Positions 36,901 to 45,969 of a DNA stretch of 46,219 bases are shown in pieces. The stretch covers positions 1-46,219 of the forward strand of contig JAUCBJ010001637.1 in NCBI GenBank assembly GCA_032718475.1. The letters run 5' to 3'. Position numbers and translations under genes: made by a program. The notes beneath the pieces were generated by a model that saw nothing but the letters and a program-made list of their open reading frames with translations, was not told the origin of the DNA and did no database searches. The number at the start of each line of letters is the position of its first letter. The stretch's first letter is position 1. Origin of the DNA: Nemertoderma westbladi (lineage: Eukaryota; Xenacoelomorpha; Nemertodermatida; Nemertodermatidae).

Positions 36901-39900
36901 AAGGACTTCTACTCAACGGTGAGTTAATGTAAGGAGTTCCAACGGTGAGTTAGTGTAAGGAGTTCTACTCAACGGTGAGTTAGTGTAAGGAGTTCTACTC
37001 AACGGTGAGTTAGTGTAAGGAGTTCTACTCAACGGTGAGTTAGTGTAAGAACTTCTACTCAACGGTGAGTTAATGTAAGGAGTTCCAACTGTGAGTTAGT
37101 GTAAGGACTTCTACTCAACGGTGAGTTACTGTAAGGAGTTCTACTCAACGGTGAGTTAGTGTAAGGAGTTCTACTCAACGGTGAGTTAATGTAAGGAGTT
37201 CCAACGGTGAGTTAGTGTAAGGAGTTCCAACGGTGAGTTAGTGTAAGGAGTTCTACTCAACGGTGAGTTAGTGTAAGGAGTTCAACTCAACGGTGAGTTA
37301 CTGTAAGGAGTTCAACTCAACGGTGAGTTAGTGTAAGGAGTTCAACTCAACGGTGAGTTAGTGTAAGGAGTTATACTCAACGGTGAGTTAGTGTAAGGAG
37401 TTCTACTCAACGGTGAGTTAGTGTAAGAACTTCTACTCAACGGTGAGTTAATGTAAGGAGTTCTACTAAACGGTGAGTTAGTGTAAGGAGTTCTACTCAC
37501 GGTGAGTTAATGTAAGGAGTTCTACTAAACGGTGAGTTACTGTAAGGAGTTCTACTCAACGGTGAGTTAGTGTAAGGAGTTCTACTCAACGGTGAGTTAA
37601 TGTAAGGAGTTCCAACGGTGAGTTAGTGTAAGGAGTTCCAACGGTGAGTTAGTGTAAGGAGTTATACTCAACGGTGAGTTAGTGTAAGGAGTTCTACTCA
37701 ACGGTGAGTTAGTGTAAGGAGTTCTACTCAACGGTGAGTTAGTGTAAGAACTTCTACTCAACGGTGAGTTAATGTAAGGAGTTCCAACTGTGAGTTAGTG
37801 TAAGGACTTCTACTCAACGGTGAGTTACTGTAAGGAGTTCAACTCAACGGTGAGTTAATGTAAGGAGTTCCAACGGTGAGTTAGTGTAAGGACTTCTACT
37901 CAACGGTGAGTTAATGTAAGGAGTTCCAACGGTGAGTTAATGTAAGGAGTTCTACTCAACGGTGAGTTAGTGTAAGGAGTTCTACTCAACGGTGAGTTAG
38001 TGTAAGGAGTTCTACTCAACGGTGAGTTAGTGTAAGGAGTTCAACTCAACGGTGAGTTAGTGTAAGGACTTTTACTCAACGGTGAGATAGTGTAAGGAGT
38101 TCTACTCAACGGTGAGTTAGTGTAAGGACTTCTACTCAACGGTGAGTTAGTGTAAGGAGTTCTAACGGTGAGTTAGTGTAAGGAGTTATACTCAACGGTG
38201 AGTTAATGTAAGGAGTTCCAACGGTGAGTTAGTGTAAGGACTTTTACTCAACGGTGAGTTAGTGTAAGGAGTTCTACTCAACGGTGAGTTAGTGTAAGGA
38301 CTTTTACTCAACGGTGAGATAGTGTAAGGAGTTCTACTCAACGGTGAGTTAGTGTAAGGACTTCTACTCAACGGTGAGTTAGTGTAAGTAGTTCTAACGG
38401 TGAGTTAGTGTAAGGAGTTATACTCAACGGTGAGTTAATGTAAGGAGTTCTAACGGTGAGTTAGTGTAAGGAGTTATACTCAACGGTGAGTTAATGTAAG
38501 GAGTTCCAACGGTGAGTTAGTGTAAGGAGTTCAACTCAACGGTGAGTTAGTGTAAGGAGTTCCAACGGTGAGTTAGTGTAAGGAGTTCTACTCAACGGTG
38601 AGTTAGTGTAAGGAGTTATACTCAACGGTGAGTTAGTGTAAGGAGTTCTACTCAACGGTTAGTTAGTGTAAGGAGTTCCAACGGTGAGTTAGTGTAAGGA
38701 CTTTTACTCAACGGTGAGTTAGTGTAAGGAGTTCTACTCAACGGTGAGTTAGTGTAAGGAGTTCTACTCAACGGTGAGTTAGTGTAAGGAGTTCTACTCA
38801 ACGGTGAGTTAGTGTAAGGAGTTCTACTCAACGGTGAGTTAGTGTAAGGAGTTCCAACGGTGAGTTAGTGTAAGGACTTTTACTCAACGGTGAGTTAGTG
38901 TAAGGAGTTCTACTCAACGGTGAGTTAGTGTAATGAGTTCTACTCAACGGTGAGTTAGTGTAAGGAGTTCTACTCAACGGTGAGTTAGTGTAAGGAGTTC
39001 AACTCAACGGTGAGTTAATGTAAGGAGTTCCAACGGTGAGTTAGTGTAAGGACTTCTACTCAACGGTGAGTTAGTGTAAGAACTTCTACTCAACGGTGAG
39101 TTAATGTAAGGAGTTCCAACTGTGAGTTAGTGTAAGGACTTCTACTCAACGGTGAGTTACTGTAAGGAGTTCAACTCAACGGTGAGTTAATGTAAGGAGT
39201 TCCAACGGTGAGTTAGTGTAAGGACTTCTACTCAACGGTGAGTTAATGTAAGGAGTTCCAACGGTGAGTTAATGTAAGGAGTTCTACTCAACGGTGAGTT
39301 AGTGTAAGGAGTTCTACTCAACGGTGAGTTAGTGTAAGGATTTCTACTCAACGGTGAGTTAGTGTAAGGAGTTCTACTCAACGGTGAGTTAGTGTAAGAA
39401 CTTCTACTCAACGGTGAGTTAATGTAAGGAGTTCCAACTGTGAGTTAGTGTAAGGACTTCTACTCAACGGTGAGTTAGTGTAAGGAGTTCAACTCAACGG
39501 TGAGTTAGTGTAAGGACTTTTACTCAACGGTGAGATAGTGTAAGGAGTTATACTCAACGGTGAGTTAGTGTAAGGACTTCTACTCAACGGTGAGTTAATG
39601 TAAGGAGTTCCAACGGTGAGTTAGTGTAAGGAGTTCTACTCAACGGTGAGTTAGTGTAAGGAGTTCAACTCAACGGTGAGTTAGTGTAAGGAGTTCAACT
39701 CAACGGTGAGTTAGTGTAAGGAGTTCTACACAACGGTGAGTTAGTGTAAGGAGTTCTACACAACGGTGTGTTAGTGTAAGGAGTTAATTACTCAACGGTG
39801 AGTTAGTGTAAGGAGTTCTACTCAACGGTGAGTTAGTGTAAGGAGTTCCAACGGTGAGTTAGTGTAAGGAGTTATACTCAACGGTGAGTTAGTGTAAGGA

Positions 39901-42900
39901 GTTCTACTCAACGGTGAGTTAGTGTAAGGAGTTCTACTCAACGGTGAGTTAGTGTAAGAACTTCTACTCAACGGTGAGTTAATGTAAGGAGTTCCAACGG
40001 TGAGTTAGTGTAAGGAGTTCCAACGGTGAGTTAGTGTAAGGAGTTCTACTCAACGGTGAGTTAGTGTAAGGAGTTCAACTTAACGGTGAGTTAGTGTAAG
40101 GAGTTCTACTCAACGGTGAGTTATTGTAAGGAGTTCTACTCAACGGTGAGTTAGTGTAAGGAGTTCTACTCAACGGTGAGTTAGTGTAAGGAGTTCTACT
40201 CAACGGTGAGTTAGTGTAAGAACTTCTACTCAACGGTGAGTTAATGTAAGGAGTTCCAACGGTGAGTTAGTGTAAGGAGTTCAACTCAACGGTGAGTTAG
40301 TGTAAGGAGTTCTACTCAACGGTGAGTTAGTGTAAGGAGTTCTACTCAACGGTGAGTTAGTGTAAGGAGTTCTACTCAACGGTGAGTTAGTGTAAGGAGT
40401 TCTACTCAACGGTGAGTTAGTGTAAGGAGTTCTACTCAACGGTGAGTTAGTGTAAGGAGTTCTACTCAACGGTGAGTTAGTGTAAGGAGTTCAACTCAAC
40501 GGTGAGTTAGTGTAAGGAGTTCTACTCAACGGTGAGTTAGTGTAAGGAGTTCCAACGGTGAGTTAGTGTAAGGAGTTATACTCAACGGTGAGTTAGTGTA
40601 AGGAGTTCTACTCAACGGTGAGTTAGTGTAAGGAGTTCTACTCAACGGTGAGTTAGTGTAAGGACTTCTACTCAACGGTGAGTTAGTGTAAGGAGTTCTA
40701 CTCAACGGTGAGTTAGTGTAAGGAGTTCACTCAACGGTGAGTTAGTGTAAGGAGTTCTACTCAACGGTGAGTTAGTGTAAGGAGTTCCAACGGTGAGTTA
40801 GTGTAAGGAGTTCTACTCAACGGTGAGTTAGTGTAAGGAGTTCACTCAACGGTGAGTTAGTGTAAGGAGTTCTACTCAACGGTGAGTTAGTGTAAGGAGT
40901 TCTACTCAACGGTGAGTTAGTGTAAGGAGTTCTACTCAACGGTGAGTTAGTGTAAGGAGTTCTACTCAACGGTGAGTTAGTGTAAGGAGTTCCAACGGTG
41001 AGTTAGTGTAAGGAGTTCTACTCAACGGTGAGTTAGTGTAAGGAGTTCTACTCAACGGTGAGTTAGTGTAAGGAGTTCTACTCAACGGTGAGTTAGTGTA
41101 AGAACTTCTACTCAACGGTGAGTTAATGTAAGGAGTTCCAACGGTGAGTTAGTGTAAGGAGTTCTACTCAACGGTGAGTTAGTGTAAGGAGTTCTACTCA
41201 ACGGTGAGTTAGTGTAAGGAGTTCTACTCAACGGTGAGTTAGTGTAAGGACTTCTACTCAACGGTGAGTTAATGTAAGGAGTTCCAACGGTGAGTTAGTG
41301 TAAGGAGTTCTACTCAACGGTGAGTTAGTGTAAGGAGTTCTACTCAACGGTGAGTTAGTGTAAGGAGTTCTACTCAACGGTGAGTTAGTGTAAGGAGTTC
41401 TACTCAACGGTGAGTTAGTGTAAGGAGTTCTACTCAACGGTGAGTTAGTGTAAGGAGTTCCAACGGTGAGTTAGTGTAAGGACTTCTACTCAACGGTGAG
41501 TTAATGTAAGGAGTTCCAACGGTGAGTTAGTGTAAGGAGTTCCAACGGTGAGTTAGTGTAAGGAGTTCTACTCAACGGTGAGTTAGTGTAAGGAGTTCTA
41601 CTCAACGGTGAGTTAGTGTAAGGAGTTCCAACGGTGAGTTAGTGTAAGGAGTTCTACTCAACGGTGAGTTAGTGTAAGGAGTTCTACTCAACGGTGAGTT
41701 AGTGTAAGGAGTTCTACTCAACGGTGAGTTAGTGTAAGGAGTTCTACTCAACGGTGAGTTAGTGTAAGGAGTTCTACTCAACGGTGAGTTAGTGTAAGGA
41801 GTTCCAACGGTGAGTTAGTGTAAGGAGTTCTACTCAACGGTGAGTTAGTGTAAGGAGTTCTACCAACGGTGAGTTAGTGTAAGGAGTTCTACTCAACGGT
41901 GAGTTAGTGTAAGGACTTCTACTCAACGGTGAGTTAATGTAAGGAGTTCCAACGGTGAGTTAGTGTAAGGAGTTCTACTCAACGGTGAGTTAGTGTAAGG
42001 AGTTCTACTCAACGGTGAGTTAGTGTAAGGAGTTCTACTCAACGGTGAGTTAGTGTAAGGAGTTCTACGCAACGGTGAGTTAGTGTAAGGACTTCTACTC
42101 AACGGTGAGTTAATGTAAGGAGTTCCAACGGTGAGTTAGTGTAAGGAGTTCCAACGGTGAGTTAGTGTAAGGACTTCTACTCAACGGTGAGTTAATGTAA
42201 GGAGTTCCAACGGTGAGTTAGTGTAAGGAGTTCCCAACGGTGAGTTAGTGTAAGGAGTTCTACTCAACGGTGAGTTAGTGTAAGGAGTTCTACTCAACGG
42301 TGAGTTAGTGTAAGGAGTTCCAACGGTGAGTTAGTGTAAGGAGTTCTACTCAACGGTTAGTTAGTGTAAGGAGTTCCAACGGTGAGTTAGTGTAAGGAGT
42401 TCCAACGGTGAGTTAGTGTAAGGAGTTCTACTCAACGGTGAGTTAGTGTAAGGAGTTCTACTCAACGGTGAGTTAATGTAAGGAGTTCCAACGGTGAGTT
42501 AGTGTAAGGAGTTCTACTCAACGGTGAGTTAGTGTAAGGAGTTCCAACGGTGAGTTAGTGTAAGGAGTTCCAACGGTGAGTTAGTGTAAGGAGTTCTACT
42601 CAACGGTGAGTTAGTGTAAGGAGTTCTACTCAACGGTGAGTTAGTGTAAGGAGTTCCAACGGTGAGTTAGTGTAAGGAGTTCTACTCAACGGTGAGTTAG
42701 TGTAAGGAGTTCTACTCAACGGTTAGTTAGTGTAAGGAGTTCCAACGGTGAGTTAGTGTATGGAGTTCTACTCAACGGTGAGTTAATGTAAGGAGTTCCA
42801 ACTGTGAGTTAGTGTAAGGAGTTCAACTCAACGGTGAGTTAGTGTAAGGAGTTCTACTCAACAGTGAGTTAATGTAAGGAGTTCCAACGGTGAGTTAGTG

Positions 42901-45792
42901 TAAGGAGCTCAACTCAACGGTGAGTTAGTGTAAGGAGTTATACTCAACGGTGAGTTAGTGTAAGGAGTTCTACTCAACGGTGAGTTAGTGTAAGGAGTTC
43001 TACTCAACGGTGAGTTAGTGTAAGGAGTTCTACTCAACGGTGAGTTAGTGTAAGGAGTTCCAACGGTGAGTTAGTGTAAGGACTTCTACTCAACGGTGAG
43101 TTAATGTAAGGAGTTCCAACGGTGAGTTAGTGTAAGGAGTTCCAACGGTGAGTTAGTGTAAGGAGTTCTACTCAACGGTGAGTTAGTGTAAGGAGTTCCA
43201 ACGGTGAGTTAGTGTAAGGAGTTCCAACGGTGAGTTAGTGTAAGGAGTTCCAACGGTGAATTAGTGTAAGGAGTTCTACTCAACGGTGAGTTAGTGTAAG
43301 GAGTTCTACTCAACGGTGAGTTAGTGTAAGGAGTTCCAACGGTGAGTTAGTGTAAGGAGTTCCAACGGTGAGTTAGTGTAAGGAGTTCTACTCAACGGTG
43401 AGTTAGTGTAAGGAGTTCTACTCAACGGTGAGTTAGTGTAAGGAGTTCCAACGGTGAGTTAGTGTAAGGAGTTCTACTCAACGGTGAGTTAGTGTAAGGA
43501 GTTCTACTAAACGGTGAGTTAGTGTAAGGAGTTCTACTCAACGGTTAGTTAGTGTAAGGAGTTCCAACGGTGAGTTAGTGTAAGGAGTTATACTCAACGG
43601 TGAGTTAGTGTAAGGAGTTCTACTCAACGGTGAGTTAGTGTAAGGAGTTCAACTCAACGGTGAGTTAGTGTAAGGAGTTCTACGCAACGGTTAGTTAGTG
43701 TAAGGAGTTCTACTCAACGGTGAGTTAGTGTAAGGAGTTCTACTCAACGGTTAGTTAGTGTAAGGAGTTCAACTCAACGGTGAGTTACTGTAAGGAGTTC
43801 CAACGGTGAGTTAGTGTAAGGAGTTCCAACGGTGAGTTAGTGTAAGGAGTTCCAACGGTGAGTTAGTGTAAGGAGTTCCAACGGTGAGTTAGTGTAAGGA
43901 GTTCTACTCAACGGTTAGTTAGTGTAAGGAGTTCCAACGGTGAGTTAGTGTAAGGAGTTCCAACGGTGAGTTAGTGTAAGGAGTTCTACTCAACGGTGAG
44001 TTAGTGTAAGGAGTTCTACTCAACGGTTAGTTAGTGTAAGGAGTTCCAACGGTGAGTTAGTGTAAGGAGTTCTACTCAACGGTTAGTTAGTGTAAGGAGT
44101 TCTACTCAACGGTGAGTTAGTGTAAGGAGTTCTACTCAACGGTGAGTTAATGTAAGGAGTTCAACTCAACGGTGAGTTAATGTAAGGAGTTCTACTCAAC
44201 GGTGAGTTAGTGTAAGGAGTTCCAACGGTGAGTTAGTGTAAGGAGTTCTACTCAACGGTGAGTTAGTGTAAGGAGTTCCAACGGTGAGTTAGTGTAAGGA
44301 GTTCTACTCAACGGTGAGTTAGTGTAAGGAGTTCCAACGGTGAGTTAGTGTAAGGAGTTCCAACGGTGAGTTAGTAGTGTAAGGACTAATATATTTCTAA
44401 ACGGTGAATTCCATTTTCATTGATTGCTATTTTCCACTATTTTTTAAATGTTGTTTAAATTGTTGCATTATTTTCCGACAGTTCAGCACGCATCATAGAA
44501 TTATAAAAGATTTACCATTACAAACGTAGTTGATATGATATTATCATAACTAATTAATATATTTAATCACATTTCGTTTTAGTTTCTGTCTGTTCTTAAC
44601 GAACTCAAGACTTGTACACTTGACGATCTGGTAACGAAGATGAATGACCAATGTTTATCGGATTATATTGTAGTTTATTTACGACTTATCGTATCCGGTT
44701 ACCTTCAAACCAATCAGGAATTCTTTACGGCTTTCATAGAAGGGGGTCGAACAGTGAAAGAATTCTGTCAGATGGTAAGTTCATGAAATCAGCTTGGGTG
44801 GTTGCTGAATTCTTGTAGTTGTATTCGCGTCTAATAAAGCATGAACTTTCTCCACCTTGTATTGTATGGCTTACTACCAAGCTGATTCATGCTTTTAAGT
44901 TTTAATTAAACTAATTTTACAAAACCAAAATATTTTCTTCGAATGTGGGATTGAATGTGGGTGGTATCTTGAATTTAAAGTCAAACGCTCTACCAAGTAA
45001 GAAAAAAAACGTCATACTGTACCACGTGAGCAAAAGCAAAGTGGAAATCAATAACAACAAACTGACTTTTAATTGCGTCGAAAGGTTCGAATATCTGTAA
45101 ATTACCGAACTTTGTATTTGGAATAACATTTAATGTTATATTTTTAATATTTTGATATCGAAGTATTATATAGGCAAATTAGATCAATTATTTATTTGTA
45201 ACTTCGAACTGTTTACTTTATTGTGGACCCATGTGAGAAGTATGCCAGTATACCAAACTTTATGAAGTTTAACCCTATGATAAGAATACCCGGTTTTCAC
45301 CAATAATCCAGGTTTCAGAAGGGCTGAAACTAACCAAAACAACAAACTAATTTAGTATCTGTACAGGTTTTTTAGATAGAAATAAGCGCGCGCACACTTA
45401 CAAGGAGAAATTCAAATAATACAAATTCTTCATATAAAATTTCCACCGAAAAGATACAAGAGGGTCTCTTCACTTGGGCCGTTATTATGGATCGTCCATT
45501 AATAATTATTCAAAATTGTCGTTTTCTACTTTAAATTAACTAAATTTTAATCAAACTTAAATCTTAATTACAGGAAGTTGAGCCGATGAATAGGGAGTCC
45601 GACCACATCCACATAATAGCGGTGAGTTCGGCGCTGGCGGTGGGCATACGAATAGTTTACCTGGACCGTACCGGGTCTGGTATCCAGGAACACACCTTCC
45701 CAGACGATAAACCCCCCAGTGTTACTCTACTCTACCGACCCGGCCATTACGACGTACTCTACTCTAAGGAGACGCCATCTAACCCCGCTTAG
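9671..45792 (+). CDS. OTUB1: Otubain (OTUB1-like deubiquitinase), five coding exons
   Basis: Joined exons 9671-9905, 10577-10731, 12176-12385, 44583-44774 and 45574-45792 give about 336 residues (human OTUB1: 271). Otubains are peptidase family C65 cysteine proteases of the OTU fold that cleave Lys48-linked ubiquitin chains; OTUB1 also restrains E2 enzymes through an N-terminal helical arm. Visible: the arm ('DYDLHEATRRQEEDI', about 79-93), catalytic 'DGNCF' (Asp145, Cys148), 'SDYIVVYLRL' and 'FIEGGRTVKEFC' (exon 4), 'SDHIHIIA' and 'YRPGHYDVLY' with catalytic His322 (exon 5). They match Asp88, Cys91 and His265 of human OTUB1. Intron 1 is phase 1, the others phase 0. Each junction aligns with the family without gap, notably EDFYST|FLSVL. 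The extra residues are mainly an acidic Pro/Ser-rich N-terminus. Presence of the arm favours OTUB1 over OTUB2. Confidence 0.95.
9906..10576 (+). other. Otubain intron 1 (671 bp)
   Basis: GTGGGT donor, 'tgtttatttag' acceptor. AT-rich with ACCGGT words and a palindromic 'aggcctaggctagcgctagg'-like stretch near 9961. The last 130 bp contain a direct duplication of the pre-acceptor tract (annotated separately). Confidence 0.8.
10451..10565. repeat. 37-bp direct duplication of the pre-acceptor tract of exon 2
   Basis: 'tagaaa', two to four variable bases, then 'gcctctgtaacctgctcctt' and 'tccctc' occur at 10451-10487 and 10529-10565, a 78-bp period. The second copy ends 11 bp before the exon 2 acceptor and supplies its pyrimidine-rich tract. 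The first copy is a potential decoy, with 'aaaag' at about 10494-10498 as a poor acceptor. A related 'cctctgtagcctgct' lies near 6781, so the segment may be part of a dispersed repeat. Confidence 0.85.
10577..10731 (+). CDS. OTUB1: Otubain coding exon 2 (N-terminal helical arm)
   Basis: 155 nt, phase 1 in, phase 0 out. Encodes the stretch equivalent to human OTUB1 from 'AYDEAIMAQQDRIQQEI' to the end of the helical linker; here it begins 'DYDLHEATRRQEEDI' and ends 'FINTID'. In OTUB1 this arm contacts ubiquitin and the E2. Acceptor 'ttatttag|attac', donor 'cgac|gtatgt'. The minisatellite of intron 2 begins five bases after the donor cut. Confidence 0.93.
10736..11716. repeat. 15-16-bp minisatellite (gtattagttagattgg)
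   Basis: About 60 copies of 'gtattagttagattgg' with shorter 'gtattagttagatcg' variants and interruptions such as 'gtatgggatgg' and 'gtaccggtatggg'. The first copy starts at the fifth base of intron 2 (gtat|gtattagttag), so the unit seems derived from the donor-proximal intron. A partly duplicated block of about 150-170 bp (near 11035-11200 and 11210-11370) shows growth by larger units too. Confidence 0.95.
11717..11960. other. ~240-bp insert splitting the intron 2 minisatellite
   Basis: Unique sequence from 'agtcaagccctgg' to 'ggatctccata', flanked on both sides by minisatellite units. 'tagttag' borders both sides and could be a target-site duplication, but the same word is part of the repeat, so it is weak evidence. 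No terminal inverted repeats seen. Confidence 0.55.
11961..12050. repeat. Degraded remnant of the intron 2 minisatellite
   Basis: 'gttagattgggtaatggg', 'gtattagtttggg', 'gtattatttagattagg' and 'gtactagttagatcg' are diverged units of the same family. They show that the array once extended further towards exon 3. Confidence 0.85.
12176..12385 (+). CDS. OTUB1: Otubain coding exon 3 (catalytic Cys)
   Basis: 210 nt, phase 0 on both sides, 70 residues. Contains 'RGDGNCFFRSFSFAY' with the nucleophile Cys148 and Asp145, then 'GFPRFTCEDFYST' at the end. Acceptor 'tgtattccag|accgtt', donor 'caacg|gtgagt' at 12386. That donor is fixed by the protein: FYST is followed in exon 4 by FLSVL exactly as the family requires. 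Its last 17 nt are the exon half of the first unit of the giant array. Confidence 0.95.
15577..16733. repeat. 289-bp higher-order repeat, four copies
   Basis: Marker 'ttattgtatggagttct' followed by a 'ttagtataaggacttctaat' unit and a truncated 'cgatgagaaggac' unit begins at 15577, 15866, 16155 and 16444, exactly 289 bp apart. Copy 2 carries a private 'ggtttgttag' change. A fifth copy of the same marker combination sits at 19475, 3,031 bp further on. Confidence 0.9.
22725..24760. repeat. Intermediate duplication blocks (687-bp and 1,656-bp offsets)
   Basis: The rare word 'gtaagaagttctacttaacg' occurs at about 22823 and 23510 (687 bp apart), with matching neighbours. A stretch of about 1.1 kb from about 23672 to 24760 recurs at about 25328-26416 (offset 1,656). 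It includes rare units such as 'actcacggtgag', 'gtaaggtgttcaactcaacg' and 'gtaaggcgttcc'. Confidence 0.8.
26471..30363. repeat. Higher-order block A (3.9 kb)
   Basis: Nearly identical to 32241-36133 (offset 5,770 bp). Two substitutions seen by eye: 28299 a against 34069 c, and 30121 c against 35891 a. Identity starts after 26470 (c here, g at 32240) and ends at 30363, before 30364 (c here, t at 36134). Confidence 0.85.
30352..32240. repeat. Higher-order block A', internally deleted copy
   Basis: Its first part follows 26644-27720 (offset 3,708, then 3,678 after loss of one 30-bp unit). Near 31410 it jumps to match 28252 to about 29110 (offset 3,158). So it is a third copy of the block with an inner deletion of about 500 bp and loss of its end. 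At 31439, the position equivalent to 28299, it has c like block B. Confidence 0.75.
32241..36133. repeat. Higher-order block B (3.9 kb)
   Basis: Copy of block A at +5,770 bp. The order of rare units (gttcgtgtaag at 34991 on, five consecutive ggacttctact units near 35360-35510, gtaaggcgttcc near 35535) is kept exactly. This is a recent segmental duplication or an assembly duplication. Confidence 0.85.
44410..44582 (+). other. Unique 3' end of intron 3
   Basis: AT-rich sequence after the last degraded array unit, with 'aactaattaatat' words suitable for a branch site near 44549 and a 'catttcgttttag' acceptor. Confidence 0.7.
44583..44774 (+). CDS. OTUB1: Otubain coding exon 4
   Basis: 192 nt, phase 0 on both sides, 64 residues from 'FLSVLNELK' to 'KEFCQM'. 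Contains 'NDQCLSDYIVVYLRLI' and 'FIEGGRTVKEFC', the strongest family signatures outside the catalytic loops; human OTUB1 has 'NDQSTSDYLVVYLRLL' there. Acceptor 'gttttag|tttctg', donor 'agatg|gtaagt', a near-ideal donor. Confidence 0.95.
44775..45573 (+). other. Otubain intron 4 (799 bp)
   Basis: GTAAGT donor, 'cttaattacag' acceptor. AT-rich; contains a degenerate tRNA-like segment on the minus strand. No minisatellite at its donor, unlike introns 2 and 3. Confidence 0.85.
44936..45001 (-). pseudogene. Degenerate tRNA-like segment
   Basis: Minus strand reads 'acttggtagagcgtttgact' and then 'ttcaatccc'. This resembles the D-arm, the anticodon stem (ttga...tcaa around a ctttaaat loop) and part of the T-loop of a tRNA with a TTT-like anticodon. 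The acceptor stem and T-stem do not pair, and the start of the A box is replaced by a T-run. It could be a dead tRNA gene or the head of a tRNA-derived SINE. Confidence 0.35.
45574..45792 (+). CDS. OTUB1: Otubain coding exon 5 (catalytic His) and stop
   Basis: 219 nt including TAG at 45790-45792; 72 residues. 'EVEPMNRESDHIHIIA' and 'LLYRPGHYDVLY' match the human C-terminus (EVEPMCKESDHIHIIA, LLYRPGHYDILY). The catalytic His is residue 322 and the following Asp 324. The protein runs nine residues past the usual end (SKETPSNPA). Confidence 0.95.
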   Translation, partial: EVEPMNRESDHIHIIAVSSALAVGIRIVYLDRTGSGIQEHTFPDDKPPSVTLLYRPGHYDVLYSKETPSNPA

Positions 45793-45969
45793 TGGAACTG
45801 ATGTTACGAATGCAATACCGTCGGTGCTCGTTGTAAATAGTGCATTTTATTTTAAGCAGTTTATATTTATATTGAGTAAATGTATTGGATATTTATATTG
45901 AGTTATAACTTAATTTATCTCCGAAAGTCGTTCCATCATCAGTATCACCGGCCAACATCTTCCTCTCGT
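45793..45969 (+). other. Otubain 3' UTR region
   Basis: AT-rich. No AATAAA was seen before the retroelement begins at about 45970. A repeated 'tttatatttatattgagt' word lies at about 45860-45903. The polyadenylation site could lie here with a variant signal or inside the retroelement. Confidence 0.4.

Larger units (their letters stand above)
12369..44409. repeat. Giant minisatellite built from the exon 3/intron 3 splice boundary
   Basis: The unit is 30 bp: 'aggagttctactcaacg' plus 'gtgagttagtgta'. A frequent second form is 26 bp, lacking four bases of 'tact' (ggagttccaacgg). The first unit (12369-12398) is the last 17 nt of exon 3 plus the first 13 nt of the intron; exon-identical 'ggacttctactcaacgg' units recur throughout. 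By length there are roughly 1,070-1,130 units. Common variants: gactt/gagtt, ggag/gaac, tctact/tcaact/tatact, ttagtg/ttaatg/ttactg. 'cggtgagtta' is the steadiest part. Units near 12.4-15 kb are the most mixed; several inner blocks are near-identical duplicates. The last unit (about 44382-44409) is degraded. Confidence 0.98.
12386..44582 (+). other. Otubain intron 3 (32,197 bp), nearly all tandem array
   Basis: GTGAGT donor, 'catttcgttttag' acceptor. Apart from the array only about 170 bp (44410-44582) of ordinary AT-rich sequence remain before exon 4. The intron before expansion may therefore have been only about 200 bp, like a small intron of a compact gene. Confidence 0.93.

Noticed and set aside
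13244-40469. Many minus-strand reading frames of 60-110 codons repeating the decapeptide SRTPYTNSPL
   Set aside because: They exist because the 30-bp unit has no stop in one minus frame. 26-bp units and other indels end them at random, start codons come from unit variants, and the sense strand is the otubain intron. Not genes.
12369-44409. CRISPR array, centromeric satellite or telomere-like repeat
   Set aside because: There are no spacers between units, the host is a eukaryote, the array sits inside one intron with intact exons on both sides, and the unit is explained by the exon 3 boundary.
12369-44409. Recursive splicing sites within each array unit
   Set aside because: A recursive site needs a pyrimidine tract and AG directly before the GT. 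The units have CAACG before GTGAGT, so no acceptor is formed.
44917-45129. Minus-strand 70-codon frame in intron 4
   Set aside because: Hydrophobic composition from AT-rich intron sequence, overlaps the tRNA-like remnant, no homology recognised.
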